Positions 1 through 9,867 of a stretch of 64,000 nt of DNA are shown piece after piece. Each line of letters starts with the position of its first letter. Position 1 is the stretch's first letter. The notes under the pieces were generated by a model. That model saw nothing but the letters and a program-made list of their open reading frames with translations. It searched no databases and was not told where the DNA came from. Source of the DNA: Mesorhizobium sp. ORS 3359 (GTDB taxonomy: Bacteria > Pseudomonadota > Alphaproteobacteria > Rhizobiales > Rhizobiaceae); the NCBI GenBank assembly GCA_000824845.1, contig CCNC01000188.1, positions 1 through 64,000 on the forward strand. The letters are read 5' to 3'. A program made the translations under genes and the position numbers.

Positions 1-1902
1 CTGCAGGATACCCCGCGCCAGACTGTTGGCGATGCTGCACAGCGCAGGCGTGATGAACGCGCCGAAGCGACGGCCCTTGGGACCGAGACCGCGGGCGATC
101 TCCACCAGAGCCCGATAGCACACCGGCTCTTGCGTCCACTTGCCAAAGCCGTTCACCAGGACCGCCAAGCCTTGCGCCGTAAAATCGGAGAGCCCGACAT
201 CCGGGCGATCGGCGCGGCGAAGGACCTCCCTGCCAATGGTGACCGTAGCCTCGCGCATCTTCTGCTGATCCGGCCACTTGCTGAAACCATTCACTAAGGT
301 CACCAGGTGTTGATCGGCAAATCCGGCGAGTTGGCCGGCGCGGGACACGATCTCCTCGGCGAGGCCCACTGCAGCTTGGCGCACTTCAGGCTCCTCGGGC
401 CACTTGCTGAATCCGTTCACCAGGTTCGCCACATGTTGGTCAGTAAATCCACGGAGGTGACTGGTGCGGCGGAGAATCTCGCAGGCAACTGCGGCCGTGG
501 CTTCGCGCGTCTTCTCCTGTTCGGGCCATTTGCTGAAACCGTTCACCAGATTCGCCAGATGTTGATCGGCAAATCCGGCGAGTTGGCCGGCGCGGGAGGC
601 GATCTCCCCGGCGATGGCGACCGCCGCCTGGCGCATGCCTGGCTCTTGCGGCCACTTGGCGAAGCCATTCACCAGATTGGCCAGATCCTGCTCAGGGAAA
701 CGAGAAAGTCGGGCGTCGCGGCTGACCTCAGAGGCGATGGCGAGGGCCGCTTCGCGCGTCTTCTCCTGTTCGGGCCACTTGCTGAGACCGTTTACTAGAG
801 TGGCCAGTTGCTGGTCCGTGAACCCACCCAGCTCCCTGGCGCGCGCAATGACCTCCCCACCGACGGTGACTGCAGCCTGGCACATATCGAGGTCTTCGGG
901 CCACTTGCTGAAACCGTTGATCAGAGTGGCCAGCCCCTGACCAGGAAAACGCGAAAGTCGCCCGTGGCGATTGATCTCAGAGGCGATGGCGACGGCCGCT
1001 TCGCGCGTCTTCACCTGTTCCGGCCACTTGCTGAAACCATTCACCAGATTGGCCAGATGTTGATCCGTGAATCGACCCAGCTCCCTGGCACGCGCAACGA
1101 TCTCGCGGGCAACGTTGACTGCAGCCTGGCGCATATTGGGTTCTTCGGGCCACTTGCTGAAACCGTTCACCAGTATGGCCAGCTGCTGATGGGTAAATCC
1201 CTTGATTTTGCCGGCACGGGAGGCGATCTCCCCGGCGATGGCGACCGCTGCCTGACGTATGCCTGGCTCTTGCGGCCACTTGCTGAAACCGTTTACCAAA
1301 GTGGCCAGCTCCTGCTCAGGAAAGCGACCGAGTCGGTTGGCCTCGCGACTGATCTCAGAGCCGATGGCGATCGTCGCTTCGCGCGTGCTTTCCTGTTCCG
1401 GCCACTTGCTGAAACCGTTCACCAGGTTCGCCAGGTCCTGCGGTACAAAATCGGAGAGCCGCTTGGCTCGGCTTGCGAGGTACGTCACCTCGGTGCCGAT
1501 AGCGCTGGTGGCGTCCCGACACTCCGCCTGGTTCGGCCATTTGCTGAAGCCATTGACCAGGTTGGTCAAGCTCTGCGGATTGAATTGGGAAAATCCCTCC
1601 GTCTCAGCGCGGCGAAGAACCTCACCAGCAACTGCGAAAGTGCCCTCGCCACACCCTGGCTGGTCAGGCCACTTGCTGAAGCCGTTCACCAGCAGCGCGA
1701 TGTTGCGAGCGTCCAGCTTGCGAAGCATTGCTGGGTTGTCGCGGCAGAACTTGGCGATCCTGACCGTGCCGTCGCGGCATTCCGCCAGTTGGGGATATCG
1801 ACCGAACGACAATGCCAAGAGCGGCAACGCGCGAGCATCTACATCGTCGAGAGCGCTGGTAGACTTAATGCTGCCTGCTCTTCCTGGTCCCGCAGCAAGC
1901 CG
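1..1902 (-). pseudogene. SKWP-repeat type III effector, repeat region (partial, off left edge)
   Basis: The minus strand carries about 13 tandem units, each with the signature LVNGFSKWPE or close variants (TGG of SKWP near positions 1669, 1537, 1402, 1276 and onwards to about 134), mostly spaced 126 bp (42 residues). This is the repeat of the SKWP/RipS and XopAD effector families of Ralstonia and Xanthomonas, also known in mesorhizobia with a type III secretion system. The frame is open from the left edge up to 1902, but has no start of its own. It follows the N-terminal open frame ending at 1839 in a different phase, so the gene appears to be broken by a frameshift between 1840 and 1902. The C terminus lies outside the window. 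The biochemical role of SKWP effectors is not settled. Confidence 0.75.
134..1672 (-). repeat. 126-bp tandem repeats encoding 42-residue SKWP units
   Basis: The plus-strand core ggccacttgctgaaaccgtt recurs at 272, 398, 524, 650, 776, 902, 1022, 1148, 1274 and 1400, with variants at 134, 1535 and 1667. Spacing is 126 bp in most steps, with 120, 132, 135 and 138 elsewhere, always a multiple of three. Flanking halves also repeat. This is protein-coding repetition, not a CRISPR array. Confidence 0.9.
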
Positions 1903-3020
1903 CTATGGCGCACCACCGCACAGGAGAATTGAACGATGTCCCGAGCTCGGCCGATGTCATCGAGAGCCTTGTTGAACAGATTGCTCGACATTGCGCGAGA
2001 GGCGCGCTGCGGGGCTGCTTCGGAATGCCGTCCCGCTTGCAAATCGGCAGCTTGTCTATGCGGTGGCAATCCGGCTGTGTTCGCGCGTCCGGACCGCTGC
2101 GCCTGGCGCGAGGGCCCACCCTCGGCCCGCAAAGCGCCTGATTGCTGCCGCGACCCTTCAGGCCGTTGAGAACCTATGCGGCGGCTATCGCGCGCGCTCC
2201 CATCGTCGCTGTGTGGCGGCCTGGCCTCCATGCCGGACGGAGTTTTTCCAAGCGAGGAGGCGGAGGCGCGAGAGCCTTCGGGGACGCGATCTCTGCGCCA
2301 CGATCCGGCATCGGAACCCGAAGGGCCCGGTTGCCGCCGTGAGCCGGAACGGCTATCGCGCGCGCCTCCATCGTCACGGCGTGGCGGCCTGGCCTCCACG
2401 CCGGACGGGTTTCGACCATGCGACGGGGCGGAGCTGTGTGAGCTTTCGGTGGCCCCATCTCTGCGCCGCGATCCGGCATCGGAACGCGAAGGACCCGCTT
2501 GCCGTCCTTGCCCATGAGACCGCTGCTCGCTTCCAGGACGGATGTTGGTTTCTACGCCATCGTCGGCACGTCGCTCTCCTGGCCCTGCGTTCCTATCGGA
2601 CGTGGTTTGTCGATGCGACAGGACCGGAGCGTAAGAACTTTCGGGTGCATGATCACCGCGTTCCGGCTCACCGTCAGAACGCAAAGCGCTTTCTTCCTCG
2701 CTTGCTTCACCTTCTCGCGCCAAAGGAAAACGGCGCCGCGTCATGCCCATTCCGCGCAATGCGGAAGCGAAAAGTCGTGGTTGACCAATGGGGACGCGCG
2801 CGGACCGGTCCTGCGGGGTATCATCACCGCGGCCTGCAACGCGGCTGGAGGAAGCTTCGCTAGCCTGCGGCTCGCGGTGCATCCGCTCGACAATCGAGCT
2901 GAACGCGTTTCCCCCTTCTGCCGCGGCGTGACCTGATGCGGCTTGGGGCCTGCCGTCCGGGGCGCCACCGGCTTGAGTGCCTCCGCTGCGCGATCTTCCC
3001 GTCCGGCCGATGTTGGTCAT
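1839..3020 (-). CDS. N-terminal part of SKWP-repeat effector, frameshifted before the repeats
   Basis: A 393-codon frame starts at ATG 3020, chosen because GGAG lies 8 nt upstream. The protein is Arg/Ser/Gly/Asp-rich and looks disordered, as expected of an effector N terminus. It contains two to three imperfect copies of a roughly 57-residue unit (SGVEARPPRRDDGGARDS, SGMEARPPHSDDGSARDS; repeat also visible in the DNA at about 2300 and 2470). It ends in a helical stretch (NLFNKALDDIGRARDIVQF) and stops at 1839. The phase carrying SKWP repeats opens below 1902, so one intact protein would need a phase change of one base between 1840 and 1902. I infer that both parts were one gene. A sequencing error cannot be excluded. 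Confidence 0.65.
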   Translation of the reverse strand: MTNIGRTGRSRSGGTQAGGAPDGRPQAASGHAAAEGGNAFSSIVERMHREPQASEASSSRVAGRGDDTPQDRSARVPIGQPRLFASALRGMGMTRRRFPLAREGEASEEESALRSDGEPERGDHAPESSYAPVLSHRQTTSDRNAGPGERRADDGVETNIRPGSEQRSHGQGRQAGPSRSDAGSRRRDGATESSHSSAPSHGRNPSGVEARPPRRDDGGARDSRSGSRRQPGPSGSDAGSWRRDRVPEGSRASASSLGKTPSGMEARPPHSDDGSARDSRRIGSQRPEGSRQQSGALRAEGGPSRQAQRSGRANTAGLPPHRQAADLQAGRHSEAAPQRASRAMSSNLFNKALDDIGRARDIVQFSCAVVRHSGLLRDQEEQAALSLPALSTM

Positions 3021-3276
3021 GTTTCGTCTCCGATCCAGGCAACAACGCATCGCCTAAAGTGTGTGGAGCAACGACAGGCGACCCAACATGGTCGCCGCTC
3101 AGGAACCCCAAAGCGCGCCCAGGGCACCGAACCGGGAGCTCTGAAGAAACCACCTTGTCGGATCAGTAAATCGAGCAGGCCCTTGGCCGGGCCGACGCTC
3201 AAATACCTTTCGCTCGCAGTCGGGAGGTCGCAATCACCTTCAACATCACCTGACAACCATTGCTCGCTTGAGGCGG

Positions 3277-3309
3277 AACGTAGCCCGGCTGACCTGACAA
3301 CAAACTGAC
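3277..3309 (-). promoter_or_regulatory. possible tts box (TtsI-type) upstream of SKWP gene
   Basis: Read on the minus strand from 3309, GTCAGTTTGTTGTCAGGT matches about 14 of the first 18 positions of the rhizobial tts-box core as I remember it (GTCAGYTTNTCGAAAGCT). It lies about 270 bp upstream of the effector start in the right orientation. The match is degenerate, so this is a weak call. Confidence 0.35.
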
Positions 3310-4240
3310 GCGCTATGACAGCTGAGCAGAATCTGAGAGCCGCCGGAGCAGACCCTTGCATTTGGCCAAGGGACAAAGGCCGACTGAACTGACGTGCGAA
3401 CGGTGTGACCGACGCGAGTACGTTAGACCGGGACCGTACTGTAATCAGGTCGCACGGTCAGCCACGGTCGTACTCGATCCTGAAGGACTGCATCGGAATA
3501 GAAAGCGATGCTTCCGGAACTTGGAGGAGGACATACGGCAGCGCGGCGCGCGGGAAAGTCACGGTGGCATGGCTATGAATGGCATTCTTGCGTTCGCATG
3601 GTGCCGAGACGGCGAACTCTGATAAACATGCGAATCGGCCAGCGTTGCTACTGCTTAAAGCTCGTCGGCTAGGCCGGTAGCCCTGGTGCACCCCCGCTAG
3701 AGCCCAAGCCGCTTTCTGGCCCTATAACAGAGCGCTTTTCGACGACCTTGAAACGGGGGGCGGCCCGGTTTGCTCATCCTCCCAGGAGGTCCCCGACGCG
3801 CTTCAAGCCGAGGTGGGACAGAGCTAACCGAGCCGCAGGTGCGCAATAACTAATCCAGCACACCAGGGCAACCCCGAAAAGGTTTAGTTGCAACGGTTGG
3901 TTTTTTGTCGATCACAGGCCTTTTTGCCGCCCCCATCCTATGCAGCCTCAAGCCGGATGACCTCTGAGCCGCTTCGCAATGGGTGTAGGCTAGTCTGCGC
4001 TATAGACCATGTTTGATCCCAGTCTTCTCGCAATGCTCGCAACAGGCTTGGAGCCGCTCGTTTTAGTCCTGTGCAGCGCATACCCCGCCCTGTCTCTTTT
4101 CGTTTGAGACAGGATAGATTAGTCCCATCGGGAGATCTGGTGGTTCTTGCTGTAGAGGGTAGCGTCAATCGGGTCGCCTTCAACCCTCGGGCTTTACTTG
4201 GGATTCGGATCGGCTGGACTCGGTCGATCTCGCCTGCAGG
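3310..4240. other. intergenic, no gene recognised; one hairpin
   Basis: No open frame here has a ribosome site plus family resemblance. The only clear structure is a perfect 8-bp inverted repeat, CCTGTCTC/GAGACAGG, at 4089-4113 with a 9-nt loop. It lies about 130 bp downstream of the minus-strand gene ending at 4241 and could terminate it, but no T-run follows. Confidence 0.5.
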
Positions 4241-5125
4241 TTATTCACGCGCAAGAACGGCCAGCTTTTTGTCGAGCTGGGGATCGATGTAGCCTTCCTC
4301 CAGAACCGTTAGGATCAGCTTCATAGCGGCTGCCTGCATCACCACGCGGTCGTCCTCGGGCAGTAGATCAAGGAGAATTGAAATTGTGGCCGGGTCTTCG
4401 GAAACGAGCGCCGGAACCAGCTCGTCATCAGGGATGATCCTCTCAATGCCGATGATACCGGCCACGATCGGCAAATGGAATTTTCGGACATGGTCCTTGT
4501 GATAGGCATCCGCCCTCTCAATCTTTTCTAACTTTTCCGTGTCACCTGAAAACGCCTCACGTATGGCTAAGACGACCGCATCGCGAATTTGGTCAGCCTT
4601 TACCGCCACCTCTTTGGCTGCCCCACCGACGCTCAAGGCAAATTGGACGAGTTCATCGAGGCTTTGCCGGGCTTTATGCAGGTCACCGACTGTCATTGGC
4701 GAGGGCAGTTCCCCAATTTCCTTTGCTAGACCGGACAACGAGTTCTGCGCGACCAGGAACTTGTCGCGATCGGTCTTCCTAGCTTCGGAAAGCTCTTCTG
4801 TCGAAACTGCTCGCCTGGACGGCCCAAAATATGGATTGTTCCATCTTTTGATCAGATAGGCTTCGCGCGTGCCGGGGTTGTCCGACCATTGCAGTTCTTC
4901 TTCAGCTAAATGGGGCCCTCTGGACTCACCTTTAGCTCCATAGATCACATATTTGACGGCCTCTAAGCCGGCGGCCTCCCGCTCGGCAGGTGTCTTGGCC
5001 TTGCCCCACTGGGCGCCGAGCCGCTGAATCTCTTGTTCGTCCTGAAATTCCCGTAGCGCTTCTCCGCCCGCCCGTCCTGCCCGGAACGCCGCGATAGAGT
5101 CTCGCCAGAGCTTTCTGATTCCCAC
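4241..5125 (-). CDS. hypothetical protein, 294 aa
   Basis: The frame is open from further upstream (5377), but I place the start at GTG 5125, because GGGGGA sits 7 nt before it and the region upstream is Cys-rich and not protein-like. The product is soluble, charged and mostly helical, beginning MGIRKLWRDSIAAF, with a Trp-rich middle (KRWNNPYFGPSRR) and a Leu-rich end (ISILLDLLPEDD, LILTVLEEGYIDP). I do not recognise a family. There is no signal peptide or membrane segment. It stands alone between long intergenic stretches. An ATG at 5167 is the alternative start, but it lacks a ribosome site. Confidence 0.6.
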   Translation of the reverse strand: MGIRKLWRDSIAAFRAGRAGGEALREFQDEQEIQRLGAQWGKAKTPAEREAAGLEAVKYVIYGAKGESRGPHLAEEELQWSDNPGTREAYLIKRWNNPYFGPSRRAVSTEELSEARKTDRDKFLVAQNSLSGLAKEIGELPSPMTVGDLHKARQSLDELVQFALSVGGAAKEVAVKADQIRDAVVLAIREAFSGDTEKLEKIERADAYHKDHVRKFHLPIVAGIIGIERIIPDDELVPALVSEDPATISILLDLLPEDDRVVMQAAAMKLILTVLEEGYIDPQLDKKLAVLARE

Positions 5126-5400
5126 TGGGTGTCCCCCGGCCTTTGCGTTGAATCGTCCAATCGGCATGGGCGGGCACAGTAGCAGATTACATCCCAGGGC
5201 TGGACACTGCTGACGCGCGCCACAACAGATGCGGCATCTAACGGTTTCGTCTTGATTCCGCGGCAGCACGAACGATCCGATTCCGTCGACTGCTCCAATC
5301 TGCTCTGCGCTTGAGCAGAGACGCCGTTTCGAAGCTTGCCGCTGGGCACGTGCCTGACAGCCTTGACCGTAATGCACTAAGAGACAGCTCGAGCTTATCC

Positions 5401-5691
5401 CTATTCGTCGCTATCCTCGTCCTCGTTTTCATCGTCGGGCTGGTTCCGACCTGCATTATTCGCCTGCTCTTCGACATACGCCTGGCAGCCTTCATTGAAA
5501 GATTGGCTATCGCCGTTGCAATCTCGTTCGTCACTGATGTCGTTCCTTGCCGCCCAACTGTAGCCGGCCTCATGCCCGGAGCAATCATCCGTGCAGTCGT
5601 AGCCATGGAACGTCTCTTGCGCCGCCGCCGGAATGGCGAGCGAGCCGACCAGCGCCAAGGCACCTGCCGCAACAACGAATCTAATCATCAT
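5401..5691 (-). CDS. small exported acidic protein with signal peptide
   Basis: The 96-residue product starts at the ATGATG at 5691, with GGAG 7 nt upstream. It has a classical signal peptide (MMIRFVVAAGALALVGSLA followed by IPAAAQ, cleavage probably after AAA or AQ). The mature part carries a HGYDCTDDCSGHEAGY motif, further cysteines (RDCNGDS, EGCQAYV) that could form disulfides, and a strongly acidic tail (DDENEDEDSDE). Small periplasmic proteins of this kind are common in rhizobia, but I know no function. The motif and the hydrophobic leader make it a real gene. It is monocistronic as far as the sequence shows. Confidence 0.7.
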   Translation of the reverse strand: MMIRFVVAAGALALVGSLAIPAAAQETFHGYDCTDDCSGHEAGYSWAARNDISDERDCNGDSQSFNEGCQAYVEEQANNAGRNQPDDENEDEDSDE

Positions 5692-6313
5692 ACAAACTCC
5701 GATCAAATCTCGGTGTCCGGTATTTTAGGAGGGTGGCGAAGATGAGGCTGATGGTCTGGGTACTTCAGGACCAGACTCCGGCGCAGGTGCACTCGCCGGC
5801 AACGGCAAGCACGATGCCGAATCAGGCAGCGGCCAAGCCGGGGAACATTCCCCCAAACCGAAGCGTCCTTAATGCTCTTGTTGGCACAGATGGCGTTACC
5901 CGCAGTGGGAAAGCACGAAGGAATTCGTGTCTCTTGCATGTACAATCGAAAAATCCGTCGGGATCTAATCTAGGCATCGATCCGGAGCGAACGCGCCCGC
6001 AACGCGGCCCGCAGCCACGCCAGCTGAACACCCCGCAGAATTGAATTGAATGGACAGCCGATTGACTGGTCTGCCCGTTGTGTTTCGCTGATCTGTCTAA
6101 AACTTGAGCGACATACGACGGCAAGGCGGAGCGCCCGGCGGCGCTTCGGCGCGGGACCGCAGCGTGCGCGTCGTTGGCACCACTGTTCGGCTTGTAGAGC
6201 TGTGGATATCGATCCCCGCCGCGCTCTATCTCCATGGAACTTCGCGGCGGCCTTTGCCGCCCTTCATGATGCCTGCGCTTCGAGCAGTTAGCGATTACCA
6301 AATCGAGACTAGA

Positions 6314-7966
6314 TCACCGTCGGAAAAAGAAGCTCCCCGACTGCTCCCGCCTTCGCGGTGCCCCAGTCGGCCGCTCGATCGCAAGCCTCGTGGGGGGCGG
6401 CAGATCTCCCGCCTGCAGTTCGAGGAGGCGCTGGTCCACCTCCTTGTCCTCCGCGGTCAGGCGGTGGTTGAGGCGAAGGTAGTCCATCCAGGTCGGCGTG
6501 CGGAATGTCTCCGTCCAATGCGAGGGTTCCTGGAGGTCGCGCTGGAGGCTCCAGTGCCGAGCGCCAGCGCGGCTCTGCACCCGTCGACGTTCCCGCATCA
6601 GGTCCAGGAAAGCTATGGCATCGGCCTCCAATATCGAGTACTCGATCTTGACGACGATCGGCCCGCTTCTCGACTTCAGGTCGAGGGCGAGCGCTGGCGT
6701 TTCGAAGCCAAGGGAATCCTGGTCGGCCTCTTTCCACTGGCGGATCGGGAGCAGCAATCCGGTGGCGGCGACCAACAAGAGAGCGCCCGCAGAGATCTCC
6801 AGCGCCAGGGCGAGCGAATAGTTTTCGGCCACCACGCCCCACAGCCAGCTTCCGGCCGCGACGCCTCCCGACGAGAGGGCCGAGTAGATCGAGAGCGTGC
6901 GGCCAACCACCCACCGCGGGCTCGACAGTTGTACGCTGACGTCAAGCCCCGTCCAAGTGACGACCCAGCCCGCACCTCCCAGCGTCAAGGCGATAGCCGC
7001 CACAACCAGCGAAGGCGTGAAGGCAAGCGCCAGGCAGCAGGCGGCGCAGGCGATGCATGCGAGCGTCGTCAGCCGCTCCTGTGACAGCGCCCGTCTCAGC
7101 GCGTTGTTGGAAATGCCGGCGCACAAGGCGCCCACGCCAAATCCGGCCATCAGTACGCCATAGGCGATCGGCCCTCCCTCGAGTTGGTCGCGAGCAACGA
7201 GAGGCAGTAGCGCGAGGATGGAAATGCTCGTCAGTCCGAACAGAGTTCCACGCGCGATTGCCGCCTTGATCTCACCTGACAGCGCGGTGAACCGGGCACC
7301 ATCGTGAATGGCGGTGGTCAATGGCTCACGGGGAAGAGGCGAAGAGCGACCGTTCCATTTATTGAGTCCTATCGCCCACAGCATTGCCACATAGGTTAGC
7401 GTCGCCAGTGCAAAAGCCGTCAGTGGTCCGAAGGAGGCGACTACAACGCCGCCGAGCGCCGGACCGATGCTTCGCATGGCATTGTAGCCTACCGAAATCA
7501 GCGTGACCGCGGCCGGAACTTCGCGCTTTCGCAGGATGTCTCCGACGGAAGCATGCCAGGCCGGATCAGTGAAGGCAGCGCCGCATCCGGCCAGGCAGCT
7601 GAAGGCGAGGATCAGCCATGGATTGTAGAATCCCAGCCCGACAAGCGCGGTCAACATGATCGACGACACAGCGATCACGCACCAGCCCAGCGCCATGACG
7701 GTGCGGCGGCTGAAATTATCGGCGATGGCCCCGGCGAAGATCGAAAGGATGAAAACGGGCAACGTCGTTGAGGTCTGCACCAGGGCCACCATTACGTCCG
7801 ATGTCGAGATAGTCGCCATCAACCAACTGACCGCAACCGTCTGAAACAGCCAGCCCAGACCGGACAGCTGTGCCGCGAGCCAAATTGCGCGAAACGTGGG
7901 GTTCTCCAGCGGCGCGAATGTCGCCGACGAAACCGAAGCCGCGTCCGCGCGCGCCGCCCTGCTCAT
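6314..7966 (-). CDS. MFS exporter (EntS/DUF894-like) with C-terminal soluble extension
   Basis: The 550-residue protein begins MSRAARADAASVSSATFAPL and contains about 11-12 hydrophobic segments over residues 20-410. The segment PTFRAIWLAAQLSGLGWLFQ, the loop GAIADNFSRRTVMALGW and the WHASVGDILRKREVPAAV region are typical of the MFS_3 (enterobactin-exporter-like) family, which is predicted to export small molecules by proton antiport. About 130 residues follow the last helix, with VVKIEYSILEADAIAFLDLMRERRRVQSRAGARHW resembling the small soluble domain found on a subset of these transporters. Substrate unknown. No partner gene is adjacent. The plus-strand frame opposite it (6104-7084) is a shadow. 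Confidence 0.85.
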   Translation of the reverse strand: MSRAARADAASVSSATFAPLENPTFRAIWLAAQLSGLGWLFQTVAVSWLMATISTSDVMVALVQTSTTLPVFILSIFAGAIADNFSRRTVMALGWCVIAVSSIMLTALVGLGFYNPWLILAFSCLAGCGAAFTDPAWHASVGDILRKREVPAAVTLISVGYNAMRSIGPALGGVVVASFGPLTAFALATLTYVAMLWAIGLNKWNGRSSPLPREPLTTAIHDGARFTALSGEIKAAIARGTLFGLTSISILALLPLVARDQLEGGPIAYGVLMAGFGVGALCAGISNNALRRALSQERLTTLACIACAACCLALAFTPSLVVAAIALTLGGAGWVVTWTGLDVSVQLSSPRWVVGRTLSIYSALSSGGVAAGSWLWGVVAENYSLALALEISAGALLLVAATGLLLPIRQWKEADQDSLGFETPALALDLKSRSGPIVVKIEYSILEADAIAFLDLMRERRRVQSRAGARHWSLQRDLQEPSHWTETFRTPTWMDYLRLNHRLTAEDKEVDQRLLELQAGDLPPPTRLAIERPTGAPRRREQSGSFFFRR

Positions 7967-8261
7967 TTGGCAACCCTCTCTGTTCGTGCACGGTTAGTTG
8001 GAGACTTCTCCTCGGCGCAATTGCCTCTGGAGAGTGGCAGGATCAGGGCATTATAAGTGCTGAACCGAAGTAATTTTCGTTGGCTGCTCCAAAGCTAAGA
8101 CGGAATGTTCTGGCGGCATACCTGTCCATCGAGGGCCGTAGGGCCAATGAACCGTTCTGCTACAAGTTTAAGGTGTGACTAGCGCGTATGCCTTGGGTGT
8201 CGGTTGGAGAAGCCGGTATTGAGGAGAGACCTCACACAACATTCATTGCGTTCTGTAGCTG

Positions 8262-8277
8262 GCTTCATTAATGAAGC
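8262..8277. promoter_or_regulatory. perfect 16-bp palindrome upstream of mucR-like gene
   Basis: GCTTCATTAATGAAGC is a perfect dyad ending 36 bp before the start codon at 8314. Ros/MucR proteins are known to bind AT-rich sites with T-A steps and to repress their own genes, so an autoregulatory operator is plausible. This is inferred from position and symmetry only. Confidence 0.4.
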
Positions 8278-8313
8278 GCTTCTTTGCCTACGTCACCCAA
8301 CTAGGAGCACTCC

Positions 8314-8775
8314 GTGACAGAAGAAGTCGAGAACAATACTGCCGCTCTCATAGAGCTTACCGCGGACGTCGTGTCGGCGTACGTGTCGAACAATCCGGTC
8401 CCCGTTGGCGAGCTTCCGGGCCTGATCGACCAGGTGCATGCCGCGTTGAAGGGCACGCTGGGCGCCCCGGTCGCGGAGCCCGAAGCCCGCCCGCCTGCCG
8501 TTCCCATCAAGAAATCGGTCACGCCCGACTACATCATCAGCCTGGAGGACGGGAAGAGGTTCAAGTCGCTGAAGCGGCATCTCGCGACCCACCATGGCCT
8601 CACGCCTGACGAATACCGCGTCAAGTGGGGCCTGCCTGCAGACTACCCGATGGTTGCCCCGAATTATGCCGCGGCTCGCTCTGCTTTAGCCAAGACCTTG
8701 GGGCTCGGTCGAAAGCCTGATCAGACAAAGCAGGCTGCCCCTGCAAAGAGGTCCCGCAAAAACGGCGTGGGCTGA
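8314..8775 (+). CDS. Ros/MucR family transcriptional regulator
   Basis: The start is GTG 8314, with GGAG 9 nt upstream. The 153-residue product has the family's N-terminal helical region ([17 protein letters not shown]) used for oligomerisation and the C-terminal single zinc-finger-like DNA-binding domain ([20 protein letters not shown], then [23 protein letters not shown]). The family regulates exopolysaccharide, motility and symbiosis genes and acts as a nucleoid-associated protein. The usual first metal ligand Cys (CLEDG) is Ser at about residue 76 here, while Asp79 and the His residues at about 89 and 93 remain. Some Mesorhizobium Ml proteins are known to fold without zinc, so this may be one of them. 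Confidence 0.88.
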   Translation: MTEEVENNTAALIELTADVVSAYVSNNPVPVGELPGLIDQVHAALKGTLGAPVAEPEARPPAVPIKKSVTPDYIISLEDGKRFKSLKRHLATHHGLTPDEYRVKWGLPADYPMVAPNYAAARSALAKTLGLGRKPDQTKQAAPAKRSRKNGVG

Positions 8776-8931
8776 TCGTTGTTCGGCGTACTGACTTGAA
8801 AGGCGGGGGTCACCCGCCTTTCGCTCTGTGTTCCACAGCTTGTCCAGGGCTTCTGCCGATCGATGTCCCCGCAGGAGTTCGTCTGCGGGCGCCGCGCTCG
8901 CCCTCGGCTCGTATACATGTGCAAGAGCCAG

Positions 8932-9144
8932 TCAGCTTGCTTTGCTGAGACTGCCGGCTGAGGATTTCCCGGTGCGGCGGTCCTGCTCGATCTCGTATTT
9001 GACCTTTTGCCCATCAACGAGTGTCGAAAGACCCGCACGCTCCACGGCGGAAATGTGAACGAACACATCAGCGCCACCTCCATCGGGCTGGATAAATCCG
9101 TAACCCTTCGTGCTGTTGAACCATTTTACAGTCCCGGTGGCCAT
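8932..9144 (-). CDS. cspA: cold-shock protein, CspA family
   Basis: The 70-residue single-domain protein begins [20 protein letters not shown] and contains RNP1 (KGYGFI) and RNP2 (VFVHI) motifs in order, followed by [29 protein letters not shown]. This is a complete OB-fold cold-shock domain that binds single-stranded RNA/DNA. GAAGGAGAA lies 4-5 nt upstream of the ATG. It is a stand-alone gene, one of several paralogues normally found in rhizobia, and need not be cold-induced. Confidence 0.93.
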   Translation of the reverse strand: MATGTVKWFNSTKGYGFIQPDGGGADVFVHISAVERAGLSTLVDGQKVKYEIEQDRRTGKSSAGSLSKAS

Positions 9145-9265
9145 GAATTCTCCTTCGTATCGGTTGCAGCGTTGGTCTGCGCAAGACAGTTAACACCTGA
9201 CTTGGGGATAGGCGCAGCAAAAAGGACAAATCGCAAGACCTTGGATCGATCAGGAAGATCAACGA

Positions 9266-9576
9266 TCAAGGGCGGATAGGAGCCTGAACGGCGATGCGCC
9301 AGCGCTGTCCCGCGAACGCGATCACGACTTCGACGGCGGCCGGTTTCGAGATCGGGATGGCGCCAAGGGTGCGCCCGCCGCAGACGATCCGCCACTCCTC
9401 GTCCGTCGAAAACACGGCGTAAAAGTCGCGGCCAGCCGTAGGCTGCTCCCCGATTTCCCTAGCATGGTCGTACCATCCGGCGCCTGCTCCAGCAGCCGAT
9501 TGTCCGCCGAAGCCATGCCGCGCAGCAGCTCTATGTATCGCCCTTTCCCAAAGCGGAAAGCGGACCAACCGAGCAT
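9266..9576 (-). pseudogene. remnant of large Lhr-type DEAD/DEAH helicase
   Basis: Two overlapping minus-strand phases together give a continuous match to the C-terminal part of Lhr-like helicases: MLGWSAFRFGKGRYIELLRG... in the first phase, then AGRDFYAVFSTDEEW, RIVCGGRTLGAIPISKP and VIAFAGQRWRIAV in the second. The switch between phases lies near 9430-9460. The motor domains are absent, so this is a truncated and frameshifted leftover. Confidence 0.6.
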
Positions 9577-9867
9577 TACGCTTCGAAAAGGCGATCAGCG
9601 CAAAGCCCGCCCTCCTGTGCGATTAAGGAGAGCGCCTGGTGCAGCGCGACGGTCGCAACGGCTTCGACGATCGAAGGAGCGCGATCTCAACGGTTGCCCG
9701 CCGAACGACCGAGACGGGCCGAAAACCGAATGGCAGCTTCACGTCTTTGGGTGGCAATAGGGGACGTTTTCCATCGGAGGTGGCTCGACTTGACCGTTTC
9801 CAACCATTTGGAATGGCGGCAATGCGCCGTACTGGTGTCATCTAGAACGATCTGAACCATCCCCAAT

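Noticed and set aside
134-1672. Regularly spaced repeats resembling a CRISPR-like array
   Set aside because: Units are 126 bp, in-frame, diverged along their length and protein-coding; there are no short identical repeats with unique spacers and no cas genes.
808-1932. 374-codon plus-strand open frame with repeating FGPLAETVHQ units
   Set aside because: It is the antisense shadow of the SKWP repeats; the minus strand carries the recognisable family motif and the repeat unit, and the plus frame has no ribosome site.
5822-6301. 159-codon minus-strand frame
   Set aside because: No ribosome site, composition of random high-GC sequence, and no motif; the interval 5.7-6.3 kb is treated as intergenic.
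6104-7084. 326-codon plus-strand frame
   Set aside because: Lies opposite the MFS transporter; Arg/Gly/Pro-rich shadow without family features.
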